From Desmodesmus armatus (lineage: Eukaryota; Chlorophyta; Chlorophyceae; Sphaeropleales; Scenedesmaceae), in NCBI GenBank assembly GCA_007449985.2, contig VIIQ02000892.1, positions 92,628-156,627 of the forward strand: DNA of 64,000 nt, read 5' to 3'. The position numbers and the translations under genes were made by a program. Below, in pieces: positions 48,763 through 61,150 of the stretch. Within the stretch, counting starts at the first letter, position 1, and every line of letters begins with the position of its first letter. The notes below the pieces were generated by a model. That model saw only the letters and a list, made by a program, of their open reading frames with translations. It was not told where the DNA came from and made no database searches.

Positions 48763-51700
48763 CTACAGGCTACACACCCTCCTAGCTGTGCCCCTGTACA
48801 CAATGGTACCCCTCCCCCTCACCCTCTGACCGCCCCTACTCCTGCCAACCCCTGCTGATGCGCCAGCTACTACTCCTTGGTCTTCCCCCACAGCCGCCAC
48901 TGCTGCCGCCAGCTGCTGCTGCTGCTGCCGCCGCAGCCGCCGGGCCTGGGCCAGGCTGCAGCCGCCGGCGACCGCCAGTGCTGCTCCTGCTGCTGCTGGC
49001 AGCACTGAGGTCAGTAGCAGCTGCCTGTTGGCTGTCAGCAGGGCCTTGAACTGAACTGCCCGCGCCCTGAAGTCACCACCCCTTTTGCGGCTGCTGCTGC
49101 TGCTGGTGCCTTGAGCTGCAGGGGATGTCAGTGCGGCTCCTGTTGCTGCTGTTGCTGGTGCCAGCACCACATCAATGCCACCGTCTACGCAGCCAGCATC
49201 GGCAACAGCCTGGGTGACCTCACACACATCAGCTTGCGAGGTGGTGGCAGGCCCGTTAGCCACTGCAAGGCTCTGTTCAGCCTCCTCCTGGTGCTGCTGC
49301 AAGGATACTTCCTGCTGCAAGGGTGCCTCCTCGCCAGCCTCGCGGCTGATGTCCTCAAACAGACTGTCATATGGGGTGGTGGTGGTGGTGGGGAGCAGCA
49401 TGTCACCACTTGCTGCCACAGCTGGTGCTGCTACAGCTGCTGCAGGAAGTGCTTGCTGCCCCTGCTGCTGCTGCTGCTGCTGCTGTTGCTGGTCCTCCTC
49501 CTCTGTGTCACATGGTGTTATCTCACAGATGCTGGGCCCCTGCTGGCAGGCAGCGAACTCAAGGTCAGCTGCTCCCAACGCTACTGCTGCTGCTGCTCGT
49601 GCATGGGCGTCAGTCTCGCCAGCAAGCAACACAGCAAAGCTGGGCTCAAGAGCAGCAGCGGTTGCAGCGGGAGGCATAGGGCGCTGTGCCTCTACTGCAG
49701 CAGCGGTTGATTTGCAGCTGTTGCTGCTGTTGTTCCTGCTGTTACTACTGTCACTCACAGCCTGTGAAAAGCTTGATGAGACGTAGCCACTGCCACTGCT
49801 GCCTCTGCTGCTGTTGCTGCCATCAAGCTCTGCAGCCGCTGCAGCAATGGTTGTCACAGTGTACCCTTCCTTGGCCATTGTCACACAGCACGCGTCCTCC
49901 TCAGAAGCGTCTTCGGCTGCTGCTGCATGGCTGTCACTGTCCTCCTGGTCTTCTGAGAAGTCTATCTGCTCCAGTGCTGCCGTGACAGCAGCAGCGGCAG
50001 CAGCAGCGGCGGCCGAGGCTGCCGCTGCCGCCGCTGCTGCCACCGGCGAGCCGCCATCGGACTGCAGCCCACAGGACCGCATGCGTGACAGCCCTGCTGC
50101 TGCTGTGGCTGCTGCTACTGCTGCAGAAACGGCGGTGGCTTCTGTCACGTGGGATGACGCCCGGCTGGGGTGGCTGATGTCTGTCGCTGCCGAGTGCTGC
50201 CGGCTCAAGCTATTCCAGCCACCGCAGGTACTGGTGATACCTGCTGCTGCTGCTGCTGGTGACTCTGCTGCTGCTGCTGCTGCAGGTGCCGCTGCTGCTG
50301 CAGGCCCTGCTGCTGCTGCTAGTGATGCCGGTATTGTTGCAGCAGCAACTGCAGCAGGAGCAGAAGTATTGCCCAAGGCAGCGTCAGGCACGGTTGCGGG
50401 ATCGATGCCTGCTGCTGACATTTGCCGGGATGCTGCTGCTGACCCCCAGTGAGGCTCCTCATCTACTGCTGCTGCTGCTGCTGCTGCTGTGTCGCTGCTG
50501 CTGGCGACGGCCAGGCTGTCGGGTGCGAGGGCTCCCCCCTCGCTGCGAAATGCACGGTGTGCCCCTGTTGCAGTCGCGGAATGCTGTCCTGACGCTGCTG
50601 CTGCTGCTGCTGCAACTTCACTGTCCTGGTTGTGGTTGTGGGCGTGGTGCTTGGGGAACCATGCAGCCTCAATTGATGTCACCAGGGCACGGAACTTCGT
50701 GTCAGGCTTGTGCGGAGCAGCACCGCCGCCGCTGCTGGCAGCACTGCTGCCGCCGCCGCTGCTGTAGCGGCCGCCACCACTGCCGCTGCCCCAAGTGCCG
50801 CTGCTGTAGCGCCTGGTGCTCAGTGGGGGGCGGGGGTAGGGCACACCCCCCTCACTCTTGTGTGTGGCCCCGCCACGCTCTGCCTCTGCCGCTGCTGCTG
50901 CGGCCTTGTCAGCGAGCCTTGGCAGGGGGTTGTTGTGGCTGTGTGGCACCAGGCCAGGGATGCGGCTTGGCACCAGAAACCTTGGACTCAACAGGCTCCT
51001 GCCTGTCTGGCTGATGATCCCACCACCGCCACCGCCGCCGCTGGTGCTGCTCTTACGGGGAGTGGGTGCTGGGCGTGCTTTTTTGAAAATAGGGGAGGTC
51101 CAGTCAGGCGCCTGGGAGCCCGGCGTTGCTGGGTTTGTAGCAGCAGCAGCGGCGGCGGCAGCAGTGTCGTCATTGCTGCTGCGGCGGCGCAGGAGTGCCA
51201 CCAGGCTGCCCCTGGGGGTGGTCTTCTTCTCCCCGCCCTGGGAGGTCTTGGCTTCGCTTCCTCGCGGCGTCAGGCCGGAGCGCGGGGTTTTGCGGCCTCC
51301 TGCAGAGGAGGGCTGCTGCTGCTGCTGCATTATGTCATGCACCTGCCTGCTGTCCACACTGGAGGCAGAGGGGGAGGGGATGGAGAGGCCGGAGGGCAGG
51401 CCTGGGGGCCTGGCAATGCTGCCATTGGTGCTGCCATTGCTGCTGGAGTGTGCGCCAGCGGCGGCTGCAGCAGCGAAATCAGCTGCTGCGTCCTGTGTCT
51501 GCCTCCTGAGGGCGTTGGCCCTGAGGATGTCCTGGCTGATCTGGGCTGACAGGCGGGCGACATTCTGGTCCAGGGAGGAACCCTATGACATGTGGCATGG
51601 AAACACGACACTGTCTGTCAGCGGGTGGGTGTGTAGTTACACACAGTGTCATGGTCCAGCACCCACCTGGCCACACGTTGGTGACCTAGGCACGCACGCA

Positions 51701-54700
51701 CTAAGCATGGCCTCCCACATACCATACTTGACTCAGCCTGCTCCAAAGTTTAGCTTGCCCTTGTTCACTTGGCCAAGTGTGGGATGCGAGATTTGCGCAC
51801 CATGCGCATGTACACCATACATCCTGTCGGCACACGCATCGCTATCAGTCACGCACAACACATTGCAGCGTGTCCTCAACAACTACCTGCCTAGCTGCAT
51901 GTCACCACGTTTCATATCAGCAGAGAAGCTTCCCCGCACGGACAGTGTCCTGCAGATGAAGTCGGCAAGGTCTGCACTCACCTGCCGGGCCACCTACACC
52001 CCCCAACCTCTGCCAAGATACTGCTTATGCGGCTACGCCCTGTTCAAGCACATGTCTAGCTATATGACCTGCGCATCCCCTGTGCGCCTCGCAACGCGGC
52101 AAAGCTGGCCCTGTGCCCGTGTGCTCTTCAACCACCTGCCTGGCTCCGTGACTGCGCCCCCCCCCCCTCCTGTCTCACCTCTGCCGTGAAGCTGGCCCTG
52201 AGCTTGTAGCTGGCCTTGGCTAGAGCATCCACGCTGCTCCTCAGCCGGGCCTCCTTGCCCGCCAGCTTGCTGCTGAGGGAGTCGACCTGGGCCTCAAGCC
52301 TGAGCCGCTCCTCTGATGAAACCTGAGAAGCAGATGGTAGGGGGGGGGTGTTTACATCGACAACGCTGGTGAGTAGGAAAGATTATCACCGCTAGCATGG
52401 CAACATCCCTGTTGTTTACAACTGCAGAAAGGCCAGCACAGAGGCAGCCTGGGTTGATCTTGCTGCTAGGCGGGACTAGGGTGGGGGCTGCCAGGTATTG
52501 GCTGCAACATGCTGCATGCAGCGCCATGAGGGGGCTGTCAGCTGTGCAGCCAGAGGTGTGCAGATCACACACGCACTGCAAGTAGATGTTCGGCAGTGTC
52601 ATGAGCCCCAAATCAAGGCCCTTGATTGTCCTGCGGCTGGCGACACGGCCATAGGCAGGAGAGCGCCAGCATTGGCTGCTGGGTTAAAATGCCATGACTG
52701 CAGGTATGCAGCACTCTCACCTCAGCGCGTGCCACTGCTGAGCCCAGCTGTGTGTGCAGGCTGGCCACTTCCCCCTCCAGCTTGGTGCAGCGCTCACGGG
52801 ACGACGAGGCCTCCTGCAGGGACGCAGCAAGGCACAACGGGGGGGGGGGGGGGGGTGAAAAAACAATGGAGTTATGGTGTGTGTGTTTTGTGCAGGAGAC
52901 CAAGATCAACCCTGACGGGACAACAGGGCCTGCCCTTGTATGCGCAGGTGGGGGAGGTTCCAAGGCAGGCCACCAGACAGGGGCAATGGCATAACAAACA
53001 GACCAGACTGCAGCGCCAGTGACCAGTGGTCAGGCACAAGGGAATGTGGCAGACTGGGCGATGACGCCGCACCAAAGCCGTGTGTATGTTCACATGCACT
53101 GCAGTCTGGCGGGTCATCCAACGATCCATCCAGAATCCATTTGACGCCCTAACCCCCCAATGCCTACCTGCTGTGCCACCAGGACCTTAGTCCTGGCAAC
53201 AGCCAGCTCCAGCTCAGCCCTGGAGGCCTTGGCCTGGGTGCCAGCCAGGTCGCTCTTCAGGTGGCCGATCTCACTCCTCAGCTGTGCCTGCACAGCTTCC
53301 GCACCCGCCGCTGCAGCCGCCGCAGCCGCCGAGGTGGCATCATGCCCGGAGGCTGCGAGTGCGGCGGCTGCCGCCTCGTGCTGTGTGGCCGCCATATGGC
53401 TCTGCATGCGATCCAGCTTGGTTTCGAGTACTGCTGCGGCTGACTGGGCCTGTTGGACCTCTGTGGTGAGCTGGGTGTTGAGCTGGGTGAGGGCGGCTAG
53501 CCGTGTGGCGGCCTGCACCTCCCTGCACACGCACGCAGGTGCATGAAGTGGTACAGAGAGCAGGAACTACAAAGTCAGCGAGGAGAATGTGTGGAGATTG
53601 TACAAGTTCATGCTGTGCCAGTGTGTCGTTGGCAGTGGGTGTAGAGTGCGTGACTGGGGCACAGTACATCATACAGAGAATGCTCAGGGGTGAACAAAGT
53701 GGATATGTCCTGACAAACCATCAAGACGCGCCAGCAACTGCCCGGTGCTACAAGGCACCACGCAGGTCATGTGCGCATGTGCCCTCCCCCCTCCCCTCCC
53801 CCCCTCACACACGTCAGCACGCACAACACCACAATCAGCAATGAGCATGTGCGCAGCACTACTCCCATGCGACTGCTCTCCAGTCCTGCCCCCAACCCCT
53901 TCCAAAAGCCATGCATGTAGTGTCTCAGCAAACGTACTTGGTCTGGCTGGTGGTAAGCTGGCCCTCCAGCACGGCGCACTTCTGCTCGCTGGCTGCCAGG
54001 GCCACCCTCAAGCCGCTGGCCTGCTGCTGCGCCTCAGCAGCCCTCTCATTGGCCAGGTCCAGCTCCACCTTGGCAGTCTCAAGGTCAACCAGCATGTCCT
54101 GCAGAGGGGTGAGGGGGGTGTGACAGCGTGACATGTTCCAAAGTTGCTGTCTGCGGTTGTGTACTGGTGCAGCGAGCTGGTGACGCAGGCTCTGCTGCCA
54201 GCTACCAAGCCAGCAAGCCGTGTAGGGATGAAACAAACAAACAGCATGTCCTGCAGAGGGGTTGCAGGTGTAAGATTATGACAGTGTGTGATCCAGTGAC
54301 AGCGATAACATATGCAAGGGTGATATGCGTAGGTGTTGGTGCGGTGGTGTGCAGGCATCCTGCTGTCCGCTGCAAATCCCAGGTGGTGTTTCAGGTCACC
54401 ATTGACGAGTATGCACACACGGTGCAACGATAAGGTGGCTTGCTGCAGTACTATGGCACGCACTCTGGTCAAACCACATGACATGCGATGTTGCAAAGGC
54501 TTGTGACGGAAAGTGTGTGTGACCCTTGCTGCCTGCTGGGCTTGCTTTATGCTTTTGTCAGGCCTTGAACCATCAAATGTGTCAAACGTTGTGCCACGCA
54601 CACGCATGCTCCGAGCTGCAGCTCAGCTGACCACAGGCCTGCCAGCCAAGAGGCTTGACTGCGTACCTGCAGGTTGCTCTGTGTCTGTTGCAGCAGCACC

Positions 54701-54969
54701 CAAAAGTCCATGAGGGCGGCATCTGGCTGTGCCATGTCCTGCTGCCCGCTGCTGTCGTCGCTGCTGTTACCGCCTTTACTGGGACCGCTGCTGGGACTGA
54801 TCAGGTGCTGCTTGCACAGGGCCAGAGACTCTTGGTATGACTCCTGCTGTGGAGACGTGCACGGTTCCGGCAACAGGTCGTTTTCATGCACTGAGGCCGG
54901 AGCCATGGGCTTGGCCTTCGTGCTGTTGCTGCTGCTCTTGAAGATGCCTCCACCTCTTGGGGTAGGCAT
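48763..54969 (-). CDS. Coiled-coil, Ala/Gln-rich protein with C-terminal hydrophobic segment
   Basis: Six exons fit in phase: 54969-54667, 54098-53938, 53522-53168, 52813-52721, 52322-52179 and 51582-48763, giving 1291 residues. The start is MPTPRGGGIFKSSSNSTKAK. Residues about 90-390 are heptad-rich coiled coil (DLETAKVELDLANERAAEAQ, LETKLDRMQSHM, RLEAQVDSLSSKLAGKEARL). A basic Ser/Pro/Thr-rich stretch (TPRSGLTPRGSEAK) and long Ala, Gln and Gly runs follow. Near the C-terminus SVLPAAAGAALAVAGG could be a membrane segment (about 1207-1226), leaving a basic tail of about 65 residues. No named domain was recognised; a scaffold or organelle-surface tether is possible but speculative. It is divergent from the modular secreted-protein gene. 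Confidence 0.72.
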
Positions 54970-56818
54970 GACGGCTGACTATGTTTCCACAGGTATGCAG
55001 TTTCAGGAATAAATAGCTGCGCCTCGCAGGATTTAATTAAGGAAGGTACTGTGTGATGATGGATGGAGTACACTTTCAGCTTGAGAAGTGTATGTGTGAA
55101 CGCAAGTTGTACATACAGTAAGTAAAAGCTGAATCCTGCTACACAGCTTTGCGTCAACACATCAGGATCGTCCAATGCATTTCCGTTACGGTGACAGCAG
55201 TACAAGTTTGACCGATGCGGACTGCCTGAAACTGTCTATCACATGACAATTTCATCAGACCTGTGTGTTTTTGCCACGTTTGGGAAGGGACTTGAAAGCT
55301 CAACGTACGCGGTGGACCCTTCATTTAAGGTGTACAGGACACCATCTACATCATCACTTCGAAGTGAATTCACCATCACATCATCACTTATGTGTGTCAT
55401 GACCAAACCTTCTGGTAGATCCTACATCGCAATCTAGTTTCTATCACATCGTTACTGCTTCATGTCAACGACGACAAGTTTGTGTCCCATTGCTGACAGT
55501 ACAGGCTGGCAACAGCTGATCGGGTGCTGCACTCTGCCAGCTTGCACTGGCACCAATGAATGCAGCAAATCATGACAGTTGCAGCTCCAGCCAGGCAGTC
55601 AGCAGTTGTGCCAGAAACTTGAATGTAGTACATGTAGTACAGCTGCATGCACTCTGGCAGAGTCCCGGGGATCCCGGCGATATGGCTGCAGCAGCTATGC
55701 AGCGTATCCGCTGCACTGGGGATCGGGTGGCACTGGCTCAAAGGCCCATGAGGACTGCCAGTGGATTGCAGCTGTGAGGGTGACTCGGTAATGCAGCCCG
55801 CCAGCCAGCAGGTTGGACGCCAGTGCAGAAGCTTGCAAGCTGCAGGATGCCTGGGACCTGGCTGTTGGGTCCAACTTGGACCCAATGGGCCATGACGCCA
55901 CCTGGTGCACTGCACTTGGCAATTTTGCAGCTGACATTGTCGCCCAAGCCTTAACTACAGCATGCGGCAGGCACCGAGTGATCTGCAACCTGATGGTGCG
56001 GCAGGGCCGCAGCACAGTCACAGCACACTGACAGTGTATGCCAGCACTGCGCTGCTGCGAGCAGTGTACTGTCGTTAGTGCAACATGGCAGCCGTACAAG
56101 CTGGCGGGGTCTGCATTACAATTGTCGAGATGGCAGATCACGGGGCCTCCTCCAGCACACTACTTGATGGGGCACCAGGCTCGACCATATAATGTGCACC
56201 CACCCTGTCCCAAGCTGTCGAGTGGCCACATGCATATGGCATGCTGTTCTGGTCTTTGGGGCTGCAATCAGGGGTTGGTGCGCTTTGGCGGGCATGCCAG
56301 CACACCAGCCAGCAGCAGCAGGTGTGGGACAGTGCAGGAGGAGGGGGGGCAGGAGGGAAGAAGTGGCTGGTGCAGCATGGGCTGATGGGAGGCAGCCTGA
56401 GGCTTGGTGTTGTGATACAAACAGCTCAATGGTCCCAAGCGGCTTGCTGGTAGGTCACGGGGCTTGTTGACCAATCGGCGCCAAGGCATCGCGTCATGGA
56501 CTCGGAGCTCACTGGCCGGTGCACTCCTGGGCCGACGGGTGTGTGGTTGCCCTGACGAATTTAAATCTCATTACATTCAGCCGCGGATCAGAGGCCTTGC
56601 ACGTCCCTGTCTGACTGACTGTCACGAGGGTTTGCGCTCTGCCAGCTCCTTATAAGGCCTCCCCTGTGACTCTCTGAAGCCACTCTCTCAACGTTCTGAA
56701 AGCTTTCAACGTGATCCAACAGCCAAGCTAGCGATCCGGCTTCGTTGTTGTGCGGGTGTTCGAGACTGCTCGCTCGTCACCACCAGCAACCTAGCAAACA
56801 AAAGCAACAGCAAGCAAG
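54970..56818. promoter_or_regulatory. 1.8-kb divergent intergenic region
   Basis: This lies between the ATG of the coiled-coil gene (-) and the ATG of the modular secreted-protein gene (+). Scattered short frames show no recognisable product. The right end carries the TATA-like promoter listed separately and a CA-rich leader before the ATG at 56819. Confidence 0.45.
56650..56657 (+). promoter_or_regulatory. TATA-box-like element
   Basis: TTATAAGG lies about 165 bases upstream of the ATG at 56819, a spacing that allows a leader of roughly 130-140 bases. It is the clearest TATA-type site in the window. Confidence 0.5.
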
Positions 56819-59800
56819 ATGAAAGCGTCACTCTTGGCGTGCATGCTGGTAGCAGCGATCAGCCTGGCTGACGGTGAGCGGTGCTGCACGCTGATGCCGT
56901 GTCGGAGCAGCAGCAGCACCCGTCTTCCTGTTCAACAGCACAGCTGAACACCCTACTGACACTGCCTGTCTCCCCTGCCTGCCCTGCAGCTCGCAAGTTG
57001 CACCAGCCTGTCTACACCCCACCAGACCAGGATGGTGGCATCTGTGCAGCGTTTGCCTCTGCCAGCGCTGTTGCAACATCTACAGGAGGCACCGCTGTCA
57101 GCCAAGCCCAGGCATCAGCCAAGGCCGTCTGCGACTGCCTGAAGACTGGTCAGGGTGTGGCCGAGGCTGTTGCCCAAGCAGCAGCGTCCGGCAACGCCCA
57201 AGCTGCTGCCCAAGCCATCGCTGAAGCAGCCGGAGGTGAGAAGTCTTGCAGGTTCTGCATGTGTGCTGGCAACAGGCAGTGTTCCATAACAGCACACAGT
57301 GCACATGGTGTGCAAGCACCTGAGTGTGGCAGTAACGGCCTTGCCAGCACAAGCACACCTTGACAGCACAGCTCAGACTGCAGCCCACCTTCTCACTGAG
57401 GGTTGCGCATAGCTGTGCTGGACCTGTGCTGACTCTGTGTGTGCTGCGCATTGCAGGTGTTGCACAAGCCAACGCCGAGGCCGTGGCAGAAGCCATCTAC
57501 GAGGCGCTGACCTGCGACTGCGAATGCGAGCAGCCCACTGCCGTGGCACTTGCACAAGCTGCTGCCAAGGCTGAGGGCGGCGACTGTGGTGGTGTGGCAC
57601 AGAGCCTGGCAGGTGAGGCTCAGCCTGAGAGTAGGAGGCCTTGTGCTGCTGCCAGCGGGCGGCCCAAGTAGTGCTGCAGTTGATTGGTGCTTGGTTGCCT
57701 AAGACGCGTCATCAGCGCATCATGCACTGAATGGTTGTATCTTGCAGTCCTGCAGCCTTGCATCATGGCGATTGTTTGCATGCATGCATTTCCATATGGT
57801 GTCCTGCAGCCTTGCATCCTGCATGCAGGCTTCCCATGCATGATTCTCTTGCACTCCAGAATCTCAACATGCATGCTTTGTTCTGCTTGTGCTAGAGCTC
57901 AGCTGCTTCCATCTTCTGCTGTCCTGCACTCTTTCCTGCACGCGCAGCTGCTCAAGCTATCGCTGAAGGCAAGGGCACAGCCGAGGCTGCCGCGTTTGCT
58001 GAGGCCGTTGCTGCTGCTGGTCTGCAGAAGGTAGGGCGATTGGAACAACATGTGCAGTCCTTGGAGACACCTCTGCTGTTCTTGTTTGCACAACAAATTC
58101 CATGCCTTCTGTGCAGGTGGCATGGCATGCACATGCTACACCCGATGGTCTCCAATGGCAATATGCCAAATACCGGGCCCGGTGACATAGTGTATGCCAT
58201 CATGTCATAATGACATCATGATAGAGTCCATGCAACACCGCAATATCAGCTGTCAATCTGGTCGCCGACAGTGTTCCCCTTTGCTGCTATACGTGTGTGT
58301 GCATGTGTGCCTGCAGTGCTGCCCTGTGTGTGCTCCCAAGACCCCTGAAGTCACACCAAGCCCAGCACCCCCTGCGCCCGTGCCCAGCCCAAGCACAGCA
58401 CCCCCTGCGCCTGTGCCCAGCCCAAGCCCAGCTGCCCCTGCTCCAGTGCCAAGTCCAAGCCCTGCTGCACCAGTGCCCAGCCCCAGCCCCAAGCTTAAGC
58501 GCAGCCCCAAGCCAAGCGCAGCCCCAGCCCTGCACCTGTGGTCGTGCCAAGCCCCAGCCCCAAGCCTGTTGTTGTTCCAGCCCCAGCCCCGTGGTTGGTG
58601 GTGGCAGCGTCACCGGCACTAACGACGCCACCCCCAAGCCCAGCCCCACCCCCAGGACCTGGCGGACGAGCTCACATGCGGTGTTCCTGAGCGTGAGGAG
58701 GCTGCTGCTGTCGCCATTGCCACTGCCATTGCCAGCACAGGTAGGTAGGGTAGAGGTGAACCTGGGCCGGATGCAAGCTGCAGCACGCATGCTTAGGATT
58801 CAGCAGTACTGTTCTGCACCTGAGTTTGCTTTACACCTTTGACCACGCCGGCCTCATCATGATGGAACAGTTGCCAGCCTGAGGGTGCAACAACCCGCCA
58901 ATCATATTGTCCAGCTGAGTCGACGTCTGCTTGTGTGTGTGAGCAGGTGGGTGTGGTGGCCCTGCTGGCATGGCCCTTGCCAAAGCCTTTGCCCAGGCCT
59001 CTGCTGCTGGACGTGGTTCTGCCGTCGCCAAGGCCATTGCTCAGGCAGACGCAACAGCTGCTGAGAAGGTGAGGAACCGCCACACACTGTCTCTTGCAAC
59101 TCTGTGGTGGCATTTGTGCAAGGCTTGTGTGCCACAGCAGCTCTGGTCCCTGGCAGCAATGGTCAGCGCAGGCGTCAAAAGCAAAAATGATTGCTGCTCG
59201 CAAGGGGAACAGCCTGACCCAGCATGTGCGTGCTGCTGCATATGCTGCTGCCTGTGCAGTGCCTGCCTGCTGCACCCACCAACAAGCCCGTCGTGCCTGC
59301 TGCACCCACCAACACTGAGCCCGTGTGCCTGAGGACGACAACACCGCCGACACCACTGGTGATGAGGAGGTGCCAGTGGAGGAGCCAGTGGAGGAGGAGG
59401 AGCCTGAGGTTGAGGAGATGACAATCCTTCCCCCAGCCCCTCACCCGCCGCCCCAAGCCCACCCCCCCAGATCAAGAACGACCTCACCTGCAACGCCTGC
59501 GGTGAGCGCCCCAAGGCAACCGCCATGGCAGTCAGCCAGGCCATCGCCTCCAGCGGTGGTGACTGCAACAGCCCTGCAGGACAGGCCCTGGCACAGGCAT
59601 ATGCTGCCGCTACAGCATCTGGACAAGGTGCCGCATTTGCCCAGTCCATTGCAAGCGCCCAGGCCGTCTCCGCACAGAAGGTGAGTCAGGTGCATGGCAC
59701 CTGAGTGATTCCCGAGGTCGCATGTATTGGGCTGTGCTGCAAGCTGTTTCCAACAGTTGCCTTAGCTGGAAGCTTTCTGCAGTGGTCAAGCAACAATTAT

Positions 59801-60673
59801 TATTATTATCAAGGTCGACTGATGATGCCAACAGTTGCATTCGCAGCACCACAACATTGCAGTGTATCAAAGGCTTCGAGATGTTGAACAGTGTGTGTCT
59901 GTTTCTGTGGATGCTGTGCGCAGTGCCTCCGCCAGCGCCCTGCCAAGGACCCCACTGGCACCACCACAGGCACCCCGACCCAACCCCTGCCAGCCCTGAG
60001 AAGCTGAAGGACGACCTTGCCTGCGGCTGTGAGCGCACCAAGCCTGCTGCCGTGGCCATTGCTCAAGCTGTTGCTGCCTCCGGAGGTGACTGCAACAGTC
60101 CCGCAGGACAGGCATGGCCCAGGCCTATGCCCAGGCTGTTGCTTCTGGTAAAGGACAAGCTGTCGCACAAGCCCTCGCTGTTGCAGAGGCGTCTGCTGCC
60201 CAGAAGGTGGGTGTGGACTTGTGACTGGTCTCTGCTATACGATGCATTCCGAATGCAAGGCTTGCATGGAACCTTTCATTGTCAGCATATGCCGCACGTT
60301 GGTGCGGCACTGCCGTGCTGGCAGCGCCCACAGATGTGTTGGAGGCTTGGCGAGCCACAGTGTGCACTGCAGGAGGTCCACACTGGTGCCTCTATTGTGT
60401 CCCATTGTGACAATAAATGGTCAACGTTACCAGCTGCTCACAGCTTGTGCCTGCTTCCTCTGTCTGTGTTCAACAGTGCCTGAAGCCTACTGGACGGGCC
60501 GCCTCCCCCGCAAACCTGCCCACCTGCATGCTGCCTTTGTGGGCGACTGCTGCACCAACAAGGGCCTGGCGGCCGGCGCCTCCTGCGGCCTTGGTGGTGT
60601 GCGCAAGGTCATCAGCACCAGCCCCCGTGTGATTGAGACTGCTGGCATTGCATCCACTCGCTGCTCTTGCTGA
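56819..60673 (+). CDS. Modular secreted Ala/Gln-rich protein with Pro-rich linkers (frameshifted in sequence)
   Basis: Exons are 56819-56873, 56990-57235, 57457-57612, 57948-58030, 58317-58740, 58947-59068, 59260-59680, 59924-60206 and 60477-60673. The start MKASLLACMLVAAISLADA is a signal peptide. Four modules follow, each with Cys motifs (CDC, TCDCECEQP, LTCNACGERPKA, LACGCERTKPA), then AVAIAQAVAASGGDCNSP and runs such as AQAYAQAVASGKGQAVAQAL. Modules are separated by PSPSP-type linkers that begin after QK and a Cys. The last exon encodes a Cys-rich end (GDCCTNKG...TRCSC). Exons 1-4 and 6 read cleanly; exons 5, 7, 8 and 9 need 3, 2, 2 and 1 extra bases, and exactly those numbers restore the phase of every splice site (664 residues). 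I infer a structural extracellular protein; no named family was recognised. Confidence 0.65.
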
Positions 60674-60882
60674 GCTGTGCAATGGCTGTGATTGGTTTTG
60701 TGGGCATCTGTTTCCTTCCACCTAGTGATCATGTCAACAAGAAGTGCCGCAACAGCCAGTGCCGTTGTGACCGGCTGTATTTATCCTGTGTTCAGTGCTG
60801 TCATTGGTGCTTTTATGATTGGCAGAATTGCTGTCCCCCCAGGCTACAGCTGTAGCTGGAGAATCATTCTCTGATTCGCTTG

Positions 60883-61150
60883 AAGCTGCTCAATAGGGCT
60901 TGTACTTGTTCAGGCTCAGCACACACGTGCTGCAGCACTATGGCATATAAGTATGTGTTGTGCATGCCAAACAGGTGGTTTATTGTTGCTTGATTCTCAG
61001 GGTTGTGGTGATGGTGAGCATGCAGATGGGTATCAAACCCATGGACTGTGGAACAAGGCCTCTTGAGTGTAACAATGTCCTCATGGATCATGGTTCAAGC
61101 AAGCGTGCTGGCTGATAGCTGTGTGGCGTCCTGAACCCAAATGGCCAGGA
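60883..61150. repeat. Left arm of a long inverted repeat
   Basis: Starting AAGCTGCTCAATAGGGCTTG, this block of about 265 bases matches, inverted and diverged, the last bases of the window. Shared pieces include GGTTGTGGTGATGGTGA, AACAAGGCCT and GTCCTCATGGATCAT. A TGTAA at 61068 could serve the upstream gene. Confidence 0.75.

Noticed and set aside
50710..52189. Plus-strand frames of 279 and 443 codons
   Set aside because: They are shadows of the GC-rich coiled-coil gene on the minus strand and run across its introns.
56819..60673. Antifreeze (ice-binding) protein
   Set aside because: The Ala-rich stretches recall type I antifreeze helices, but the regular 11-residue Thr spacing is absent and Gln, Ser, Cys and Pro linkers dominate.
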